DNA from: Dermanyssus gallinae
Taxonomy: Eukaryota > Arthropoda > Arachnida > Mesostigmata > Dermanyssidae
Direction of reading: 5' to 3'
Length of the DNA: 64,000 bases
Assembly: GCA_003439945.1 (NCBI GenBank)
Contig: QVRM01001749.1
Location: forward strand, 5,001-69,000
Every line of letters begins with the position of its first letter. Position 1 is the stretch's first letter. Under the pieces are notes generated by a model. That model was not told the origin of the DNA. It made no database searches and saw nothing but the letters and a program-made list of their open reading frames with translations. Below, piece after piece: positions 56,111 to 64,000 of the stretch. The position numbers and the translations under genes were made by a program.

Positions 56111-58756
56111 AGCGTAAATCTGCATCTGCCGTTATCAAAGGAAGTATTCATGAGTTTTAGAAATGTTTAGATAACTCATTGTAAAAGGATCTCTTCTTTC
56201 TTGATGAGAAGCTCTTCCCCCAAAGACTGTGGATCGCAATAAAGTTTTCTCCCATAATTAACGTCCGCGGGTACTCATGAGGTAGCTAGTTCTTCGAGAA
56301 CACCCCCGTATTCATGTAAGATGAAATTGAAGAAATATACATTGAGTAAACCTTGAGGTCGGAATTGGTAATGAAAGAGAAGGGCGTGCCTTGTCCGATT
56401 GAGGTGGGCGTGATCTTGTGCGAAGTTGTTTCTAGCGTAAGGTCTAGATTGAGAAAGCTGTGTTGTGAGAGAGAATAGTCGTAGTAGTAGTAGTAGTAGC
56501 TAAGACGTTAAAGTAGATAAGACTCTTTATTTGCGGACGCAAACGGAGACGTTACTGAGTCGTGTGCTCTAGGGGCCCTGCGGAGGTTTATCTGCAGTAC
56601 TTCAATGTTTCTGGTCATTTTGTTTGCAGAGATTTGTAATACGTTAACGTATGCTGGGCAGAATGCATTTGTGGTGGCGTCTGTGGTCTTTTGCGTTACA
56701 TATATGAAATCTTATGGTGGCCGTGCAGTTCTTTGCGACGTGCCCTTGGGCACTGAAGTTCGAGTTGGTCGCGCTGCGGTACAATCCCGGGTATATATAT
56801 ATATATTTTTATATATATACATATTTATACCATAAAACATGCTGAGAGATTTCTCGCAACTCTACTTTTAAGCAGAGTGAACAATAGTAAATTTTGTTGC
56901 TTCGTGAATAATTTATCCCTTTCAATATTTACATTTTCCAGCGTCAACGCACAATACAAACAAATAAATGCGGACAGTTTTTCAAAATAATTTTTACGAA
57001 CAGTCCAATTGACTCGTTAGCTTATTTTTCTATTCGCTATGAAAATTATCACCTCGAATCAATTAAACGTGTAAGCGGAATCGGTGTTTCCACCGCCCGC
57101 TCCTCACTCTAGCCATACGAAATTCATAAGAGATAGCCATGGGACGGAATTTATTACAGGCATCAATAGCATGGTACTAGTTCCCACACCCCGGTGAGGC
57201 TCATCATGATGACGTGAAGTAGCAAAGCTGCCACTGTGGAACATACTTTCGTAAACACTTTCGCCACGAGTCGAGCTATTACAATTAGTGCGCTTATGAT
57301 GATTACCACCACCACCACCTGCCACCACCTATCTACCTGGGATAATTGCACACTGGCTTTCCCTGTCGACAACTGGTTTTCGCGCTCGTACCACAGAGCG
57401 TACCACATCGTACCGATTATTCTCGCCAACACTGACCCGACAAGCCGCCTAATTACCAACCGATAAGTCGCTCGGCTCCGTTGCCAGCCACTGCTGACTA
57501 AATTACCGCACTCAAACTTAACCTAATTGCCTTCTCTGGCCGAAACTCGCCGTAATTCACACCGAACGTACCACAGCGTACCACAGCGGAGACCGGTTGC
57601 CGCTAGATCTAGCGGAACTTCACTCGGCATGTGTTTACAAACTTTGCGAGCCGAATGCAGCCGCAGCAGCAGCAGCAGCAACAACAACGACTGCGGCAGC
57701 AGCGGCGTCGAAGAAGAAGCAATTGTGAAATTTTCCGCAAATAATTTAATAATACTAATACTAATAATAATCGCAGTCGTTCCTATTCAAGATTGTGCAC
57801 AGACGGTCGGGGGACACAACAATCGCAGTGCCCGCACGGCTGGCTGCAGCTGTGGCCGCAACAGACCAGTCAGTCGTTGGCTGCTGCCGGACCGACGGAT
57901 GGACCGCTGATTCAATTCGCGGAGTAGTTAGGGAATTAACTAACTGGCTGGCTAACTGTGTAACTCGTCGTTTATGCTGGTGGCCCGTCGGCGGAGGTCG
58001 CTCACTCGCTCATCCATTCGTCCACGCTCCCGTTTGTGCGTCTATTGTGGAGGTGCTCGTTGTTGTTTGGTATATATATATTTGTTCGTCTCTCGAAGGA
58101 GCAAAGCGTTCGTCGCTACCTGCCTGCTGCTGCTGATGTTGTAGTTACTGCTGATGTTGTTGTGGTTCTGGTTCTGCTGATGTTGTGGTTGTGGTTCTGC
58201 TGCTGCTGCTGATGTTGTTGTTGTGGTGCTGCTGGTGGTGGTTGTTATTGTTGTGGCGGTGGCACAACAACGCGTCGACGCTCGAGACGATGCTGTGTCA
58301 ATCGTCAATGTCGGCCTGTCTCGCGTGAGCCGGAGCTGCGGGCGCCGAGTGGGCTCGAAATCTCTCGGTCGCACGCTCGCATGCGGTCCGTATCGTCCCG
58401 TCGAGTCCAACCGACCGAACGAACGAGATAGATAGATAGCCGGACTGGCAGCTTGCCTAACTGCCAGCCAGCCAGCGGCTGTCAATTTGCCCGCCAAATG
58501 AATGCTCTCGAGGCATCAGCAGCAACAGCAGCTTTCGGAGTGCCTCTGTTGTGCTCCTGGCTCGCTACTCGTACTATGGCAAACTCGGTCAAAAGAAACG
58601 TGAGTATATCGGCGGATCGACCCATCGGATAGACATCGAACGTTTGCAATGTGCTGCTGCTTTGAGAAAAAAATCTACCCGCAAATTCATGATGCACGCA
58701 CACATGATTACGGCCACCGGTCAATCGAAGGCGCTCGGTTGCGCTGCTACTTTATA

Positions 58757-58812
<56 letters not shown>

Positions 58813-59530
58813 GCAAACATAATGAAATATACGAAAAATAAATTAATTTATTCTAAAATATATATATATATATTTACATGCATGCACAGCAAATATATGC
58901 ACACAAATTATTCTACGACTATTACACAATCAGTTCAACTCAGTTTCATATACTTATACGGTTATTACCTATATTGTAGGGGTCCGACACACCGAAGTTA
59001 TAAAAATCGTCGGCTATCAAAATAAGACGCTACGGTACATTCGAACGACTTCGACAGACATTCGCGAAGTACGATTTTCAGTAGCCGCCAGAGAAACCTC
59101 TCGTAAATCTTATCTTGTCTTGTCTACATCGCCAGCCTTATTATTAGGTCCATTTCGACATGATTAGCAAATAGACGTACCACTTTCTTGTTTTTAAGCG
59201 TACGCGCTTGTAAATGGTCGGATACCGTCGTTCCCTTTCCCCCGCTTAATTTACCACTCACTTTAGATTAAGTAAAGTGCTCTACATATCACGCGTACAC
59301 ATTATGCTCGTATTGGGAGAGGAGTCCGCGGACCCGTGCGTGCACAATTCTCCGAGCTGACTAACGAATATAATTTGCGTTGTTTGTTTTGTCGATGTCG
59401 TCGTTTGCTGCTGCTGTTGCAGAGTCTTGTGGTATTGCACGAATGCAGTTTGGGATATAATTAAGCAGGCAAGCGTAGTCGACAAGAAGCGACCGCGAAC
59501 GCCAGAGCGATCGGGAGAGCCGTGGAGAGG
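56111..59530. other. region upstream of Tip60; no recognised coding exon
   Basis: Contents: (TAG)n at about 56479-56500, AT runs at 56790-56825, a GC-rich CAG/CTG-rich stretch at 57.6-58.5 kb, (AT)n at 58757-58811 and unique-looking DNA near 59000-59530. The Tip60 promoter and 5' UTR should lie in the right part, but no TATA or initiator could be fixed. A gene on either strand in the GC-rich stretch cannot be excluded. Confidence 0.45.
58757..58811. repeat. (AT)n microsatellite
   Basis: AT alternation with one GT interruption. Confidence 0.97.
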
Positions 59531-59620
59531 ATGCCGACCAGTTCACCGGCCGTCACAGAATTGACGGAAGGATGTCGCGTACCGGTTCATATGCCAGGAG
59601 CCGATTGGCCCATTGCAGAG
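59531..59620 (+). CDS. KAT5: Tip60 (KAT5) histone acetyltransferase, first coding exon
   Basis: Thirty codons from ATG 59531 to GAG, followed by a GTGGGC donor; ends in phase 0. The peptide begins MPTSSPAVTELTEGCRVPV and ends DWPIAE. It matches the N-terminus of Tip60 (EIIEGCRLPV...EWPLAE), the first strand of the chromo barrel. The start is chosen because the upstream in-frame sequence has no other ATG near by and the family starts just before this motif. Tip60 is the catalytic subunit of the NuA4/TIP60 complex, acetylating H4, H2A and non-histone targets such as ATM in the nucleus. Confidence 0.9.
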
Positions 59621-59999
59621 GTGGGCCGCGGCATCATCATAATACACAACGATAACGTTGCGATCCATTCATTTTATTGTTATTATTACTACTACTCATT
59701 ATTAGTATTGGTATTATGCAGTGTATGTAAAAGCACATTCCTCTAAAAGGGGCTCCACCAAGGGTGCATGTTGGCCCGCTCGCCAAATTAGTGCTTTCTC
59801 GCAGGTTCAGCGGACCGACATTACTTAATCATCACTTCTTTGACCTCCTCCTATCGAACGGTCGGAGGAGGTCAAAAAAGTGATGGGTAAGTGAAACAAA
59901 ACTTGAACAGTGACCACCAAAGACTTCGCACACACGGAGCGCATAAACAACCTTTCAATATATATATATATTTATATTCTCGTTTTTGGCGACCCTCAA

Positions 60000-60990
60000 T
60001 AGCCTTTTGGAGCCAACCACTGGCCAATTATTAGTAGGTTATTATTGTTGATTATGAATAGCTCTTTCCGAAGAATCTCGTTTAAGGTCTCCAAACAGAT
60101 ACTGGTCGCACTGGGCAAAATTTGAAAAAATGGGGGACGTTCGAGAAATTGGAATCTCAGTTTTCGTAATTTGATCATGGCTACAAGAGACATGTGAGCG
60201 TTTTCACTGTCGTAGTGAAACAGCAAAGCATTTTTCTGTATCCCAGACCGTAGTTTTACAATCCACTGATTGCTCTTCCTGTAGAAAAGAAGTTGACTAA
60301 CGGAATAACTTTTACATCCCAGAAAACGGTCGCCAAAACCTTTCCGGTAAAGATGCGGCTTTTTATCCTGGTGAGAAGCTTTTCGTCGTGTACGGTTTCC
60401 TCCCTGGTGGCATGTTCCCGTTCCGGAGTGAAGTGTTTGGCCCAGGACCAACGATTAAAGCTCGGCCCGGAAAACTTCCTGTAGATTTCGTCCTAAAAGA
60501 TCAAAATTGCTAGTTTTTGGTTCATTGTTAGCTCCTGTGGTAGCCACTTCGTTTTATATTTTTCATACATAAATGTTTCATTTATAAATACAAGATTTAA
60601 TGTACTGCAGCATGGTTAATGCCCACGGCTTTCGCTATTTCGCGCAGCTATAATCGGGGTCAACTATCACAAGTTTATGGATCTCTGACACAACTTTCTC
60701 ACTCGAAGCTGTTTTTGGCCGTCCAGGATTTGGTGCATCTTCGGTGCTCATATTACTCATATTTAAATGAAGCCATCCACCTGGCGATGGTACTGTACGC
60801 TGTTACATTGGCTAGATAAACTGCATTTGGCTTTAATGTCCGTTGCAGTTAAGCCTTTGAAGAAGAAGTGTCTAATCACCGCACGGTACTCGTTTTGTTC
60901 TACGGCCACTGGGCGTTTGACATGCCATTTTTACGCATCCTGCACCAAATATAATTCAAAACCAATTCATATGGTATGCGTTTTTGTTTC
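60000..60990 (-). pseudogene. heavily decayed mariner transposase in Tip60 intron 1
   Basis: Minus-strand pieces in mariner order, linked by many stops and shifts: NEYRAVIRHF-like and KGLTATDIKAKC (60830-60900), STEDAPNPGRPKTAS (near 60730), SEIHKLVIVDPDYSCAK (60650-60700), TKWLPQELTMNQK (near 60530-60560), ARTLHSGTGTCH-like region at the first Asp, KVLATVFWDVK-like remains, NALLFHYDSENAH (second Asp, 60210-60230) and ERPPFFQILPSATS (lost third Asp). It resembles the 47.3 kb mariner lineage more than the 12.3 kb one. Terminal repeats were not found. Confidence 0.78.
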
Positions 60991-61202
60991 TTCCGAATGA
61001 CTCCCTCTCGGGCACTGAGGTCGGCGCGACCTTTTCGTGCAATTGTAGACACGCGGATTTGATTGATTTTGATCTGTCATATATATAATGCTTTGGAACA
61101 AAGGTAACTTGTGACAAGCGTATATCATAAACATATTTTTTTATGAGATACGTTTTTCATAAGTACGATTATTCCGAGGCGTTGTATTTGTGCTCTGCTC
61201 CC

Positions 61203-61250
<48 letters not shown>

Positions 61251-61251
61251 T
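61203..61251. repeat. (AT)n followed by a T run
   Basis: AT alternation to about 61242, then T. Confidence 0.95.
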
Positions 61252-61499
61252 TGCGCAGCTAGAGAGATGTTTCACAATATATATGAAGCGGGTTCCTTGC
61301 TTGCCGCGGACGGCAAGAAGCCGCTTCGTGTATCTGCTGGCGGTTTGCGGGCCGGCAGTGGAAACAATCAGAGTCAGGCTTAGGTCACCTATTACACAAC
61401 CACTTCAGCAATTCTTGTTGGAGTGGCAGGGAAAGTGACCGAGGCCTCGGCAGAGGTCGCGCAGTTAGATGTGTACATCGCCAGGGAGCTTTGGGAAGG

Positions 61500-61680
61500 A
61501 ATGGCATGCACTAGCCGGCACGTGTACACAAGGTACATTGTGCACGGCTATCATCACTTGGTATGTTCGACCAAAGGATTCCACCAAGTTAGCGATCAAT
61601 GTCGTTGCCGGTTCTGCTCGCAGATATGCGCTAAATACCACGTGGCGAGCTGCCAGACCCACCGGCGGTCTTTGCACTTT
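61500..61680 (-). repeat. dispersed repeat shared with 48780-48960 (inverted)
   Basis: The reverse complement aligns with 48780-48960 over about 170 bp (GAGCAGAACCGGCAAC, GGTCGAACATA, TACACGTGCCGGCTAG). Both give a similar peptide (GRTYQV after NLVES/KLVKS), but one cannot tell whether that reflects selection or simple descent. Confidence 0.7.
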
Positions 61681-61777
61681 TTCGCCCGGTGGGACGGTCG
61701 CTAAAGTGTTCAAATTGTATATAATGAACTGTATTGTAATTATGTAACATCTTGAAATGCAATGTTATTACCAAATA

Positions 61778-61781
<4 letters not shown>

Positions 61782-61811
<30 letters not shown>
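61782..61811. repeat. (AT)n microsatellite
   Basis: AT alternation in Tip60 intron 1. Confidence 0.95.
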
Positions 61812-61815
<4 letters not shown>

Positions 61816-61912
61816 GTTTGTAAGCGTTTTCTATATATGCTATTTCTAGATATGCATACTTGTTCGTTGGCGATCTTCTGCTGAACTGTTGATGTTGTGA
61901 CTGTTTGCGCAG

Positions 61913-62260
61913 GTGCTGTCGACGCGTCGTGACGAAACGACAAACGGTACCACGGTGTATTACGTCCACTTTGTGGGTTACAACAAACGATTGGACGAGT
62001 GGGTGACGAGCGATCGAATTGACTTCTCCCGCATCTCACTACCGAAAGCCAAAACTAGCGGAGGAAGCGGGGGTAGTGGAGGCGGAGGAAGCGGGGGCGG
62101 AGCCAGCGGAGGTGGCGGCGGCGGCGGCAGCAGTAGCAACAACAACAACAACAATAACAACAACAACAACAATAATAACAACAACAACAACAGTAACAAT
62201 AATAACAATGCCACCAGCAAGCAGCAGCAGCACCATCATCACCATGACTCGTCGGTACAG
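61913..62260 (+). CDS. KAT5: Tip60, second coding exon: chromo barrel and Gly/Asn-rich linker
   Basis: 116 codons, phase 0 at both ends, between acceptor TTTGCGCAG and donor GTTCGC. It starts VLSTRRDETT and continues TVYYVHFVGYNKRLDEWV, then SDRIDFSRI, closely matching Tip60 (KLFYVHYIDFNKRLDEWVTxERxDL). This is the aromatic core of the chromo barrel, which helps target the enzyme to chromatin. The remaining part, absent from vertebrate Tip60, is a Gly/Ser run (about 20 residues), then a run of about 20 Asn with few Ser, then Gln/His repeats. The linker is encoded by AAC/AAT and GGC-type triplet repeats, so it is likely length-variable. Confidence 0.93.
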
Positions 62261-62351
62261 GTTCGCGCCCACATCACATCTTTATAATCAACGCATACCC
62301 AGACATTTTAAAAGTTTTACCTTGTCGTTGTTTTGATCATTCTATATATAT

Positions 62352-62383
<32 letters not shown>

Positions 62384-62432
62384 GCGAATCAGTTAAACAT
62401 GTTGTCGAATCGGCTAGTATAGATAGAGTCTT

Positions 62433-62479
<47 letters not shown>

Positions 62480-62815
62480 GCATATTCTATTCGTTACGTT
62501 ACCGTATAGAATCTGTTTGTTCCAGATAGAAACCTTTCTTTATTCTTGTTGGACACTTTTTCAGAATGGTATAATGTATCCGGCTAGTTTGGTGTCGTAC
62601 GGGGGCAGTATTATTACGTATTACGTATACTGTTATTACAGTTGTAATTTAAAGAACAGGTTACTCGATGTGGTATCAATTGTCCGCAGAAATCGACTGT
62701 CATCACCCATGTTCTTGACGTGTGCTCACCGAGCGATGAATTTTCTGCTAGCTGACGTTCACGTTCCTGTCGTCGCTTGTTGTGTTTTGCTTGTGTCACA
62801 CTGGGCTGCTTTCAG
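62261..62815 (+). other. Tip60 intron 2
   Basis: 555 bp with (AT)n at 62343-62383 and 62436-62478; acceptor GGGCTGCTTTCAG. An ATG-bearing open frame (62517-63152) runs across the acceptor and is not supported as a gene. Confidence 0.8.
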
Positions 62816-63031
62816 AGTACGCTGCTATCGGCGGGAGCCGCAGCTCCCCTTGGCAGCGCTGCGATATCACGCCCCTCCAGTCCTGACCTCTCGGCTCTAT
62901 CTGCTCCGGCGACCCCCGAGAGCTGGCCTGGCGGCGTTCACAGCAATACGCCGACAACAAAAGAGAATGGCATGGTTGCTCAGAAGGGGAGCAATCGAAA
63001 GCGGCCCATCAAGATGGACGAAGACTCACAG
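62816..63031 (+). CDS. KAT5: Tip60, third coding exon: Ser/Pro/Ala-rich linker
   Basis: 72 codons, phase 0 at both ends, starting STLLSAGAAAPLG and ending PIKMDEDSQ before GTCTGT. The end matches the Tip60 stretch (KRKxxxxxTDEDSQ) that precedes the catalytic half, and ISRPSSPDLSAL resembles the SRPGSPE region. The low-complexity middle fits the poorly conserved linker between chromo barrel and MYST domain, with a small basic cluster (NRKRPIK) that may help nuclear import. Confidence 0.88.
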
Positions 63032-63556
63032 GTCTGTGTTAGCATCACAGAAATCTGTTCTATCGACACGGTTACTTGGGAATAATCGAGACGCCGTAGG
63101 GAAAGCGTACAATCGTAATGCGGCCAAGAATACGCACATTATCTTTGTTTAGAGCGTCGTGTGGCGCATCGAAACACTGATTGCATAAATAAGAATTTGT
63201 ATATATATATATTGCTCGCGTTGGTATACGCGATTCGGATAGTAAGTGGTACATTCTCAAAACTAAACGAACACTAATTTGAGTATGTTTTCGATAGTTG
63301 CATTTAATTTAGTGTGCCAATTACCATGCAGTGGAACGTACAGCATTGGATAACAAGTCGTTGCACTACCACTTTTTCCGTGAAAAGGATGAAACCAGAT
63401 AAGGGGTTGTGAAGACAACGTTACACATTAATTGTATGTTATACTCAATTTGAGTGAAATTTGCAGAATTTGCTTGAGGTATATATAAACAGAATACTGA
63501 CGATAGTTGGGCTTGAAATAAATACGGCTTTTGCACTTTGCTGTTACCCTCTTCAG
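63032..63556 (+). other. Tip60 intron 3
   Basis: 525 bp, donor GTCTGT, acceptor TACCCTCTTCAG. Nothing else was seen. Confidence 0.8.
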
Positions 63557-63708
63557 GACGGCCCGGTGGCGAAGCAGCAGGCCACAGGGGCTCCTCCAGC
63601 GCGGCCATCGGGATCGGGGTCGCTCGTTGCTCACAATGACAGCGACATCATCACGCGGATGAAGAACATCGACATGATCGAATTGGGAAGATACCGCATA
63701 CGACCCTG
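63557..63708 (+). CDS. KAT5: Tip60, fourth coding exon: entry to the MYST domain (gene continues off the window)
   Basis: About 50.7 codons from DGPVAKQQ to [10 protein letters not shown], where the Trp codon is split: the exon ends TG before GTGAGT (phase 2). [20 protein letters not shown] and [11 protein letters not shown] match the Tip60 stretch GSLVxxxxxDIVTRMKNIExIELGRHRLKPW, which leads straight into the C2HC zinc finger and acetyl-CoA-binding core. Those lie beyond 64000, so the catalytic residues cannot be checked. Confidence 0.93.
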
Positions 63709-64000
63709 GTGAGTGACAGACAGTGATACACATACACACGCATACAGAGACGAAGAAAACCCCCCAAACACATCTTCTATTGACGAACAAAAAATCCCGC
63801 ACACACATATATAGACAAAAAACGACAGCAACTGCACAACCTATATTAATAATGTATGCATCAAGTGTAACAACAAAAAGCGTTGTATCAAGCTAATCGT
63901 TAAGCTTTGCGGTTTCCCCCCCTATATTGCAAATGCTACTACTAATTCTAAATGGAGAGCGTGTTCTGTGACCTCTGATGGACATAAGCGTAGAACATTG
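63709..64000 (+). other. start of Tip60 intron 4
   Basis: Begins with the consensus donor GTGAGT; no further exon appears before the window ends. Confidence 0.75.

Larger units (their letters stand above)
59621..61912 (+). other. Tip60 intron 1
   Basis: 2.3 kb between GAG|GTGGGC and TTTGCGCAG|GTGCTG, both phase 0. It contains a near-perfect hairpin (59830-59885), a mariner relic (about 60000-60990, antisense), (AT)n arrays and a dispersed repeat (61500-61680, antisense). Confidence 0.85.

Noticed and set aside
62517..63152. 211-codon frame overlapping Tip60 exon 3
   Set aside because: It is in a different frame from the exon supported by Tip60 homology and splice sites.

Overview
The window is eukaryotic nuclear DNA from an arthropod, probably a chelicerate such as a mite or tick. 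The reasons are spliced genes with GT-AG introns, very many long (AT)n microsatellites, and a mobile-element load (mariner, CR1-like, R1-like and R2-like LINEs, Gypsy) typical of arthropods. The species assignment is inference; no rRNA or mitochondrial marker is present.

Host genes lie only at the two ends. On the left, + strand, are the last two coding exons (1784-1984, 6439-6663) of an SLC4 transporter that matches the SLC4A11 (borate / H+-OH- permeation) branch. On the right, + strand, are the first four coding exons (59531-63708) of a Tip60/KAT5 histone acetyltransferase: start codon, chromo-barrel domain, Gly/Asn-rich linker and the lead-in to the MYST catalytic domain, which lies beyond the window. 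Both exon chains keep reading phase across every proposed junction.

The roughly 53 kb between them holds no host gene I can recognise and is mostly mobile elements and microsatellites. From left to right: a broken mariner (373-1692); a LINE RT scrap (11009-11224); an intact mariner of the same family (12261-13582); a tRNA-like SINE head (about 14386-14445); a decayed R1-like LINE (+) meeting a second R1-like LINE (-) tail to tail (16741-19135); an R2-clade 3' end (20890-21800); a 2.8 kb DNA transposon with inverted repeats of about 600 bp (21804-24625); a LINE scrap (25925-26287); a second R2-clade 3' end (26376-26946); another LINE scrap (28515-28868); an apparently intact CR1-like LINE with two ORFs (33822-38990, -); a two-ORF LINE with a Gag-like ORF1 and an endonuclease-at-the-C-terminus RT (40771-44745, +); a 5'-truncated R1-like LINE (45138-47200, -); a decayed mariner of another lineage (47336-48624); a Gypsy-type LTR element with nearly identical LTRs and most of pol deleted (52026-54529, -); R1-like 3' scraps (about 54960-56110); and a mariner relic in Tip60 intron 1 (about 60000-60990, -).

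Two patterns link the parts. Many insertions start and/or stop exactly at (AT)n tracts. Several families show signs of recent activity: an intact mariner ORF, intact CR1-like ORFs, and Gypsy LTRs differing at one base by eye. Four GC-rich, triplet-repeat-rich stretches (15.1-16.2, 29.7-33.6, 39.5-40.7 and 57-58.6 kb) have no assignable product and are the best places for unseen exons, UTRs or promoters. All comparisons were made by eye without database searches.
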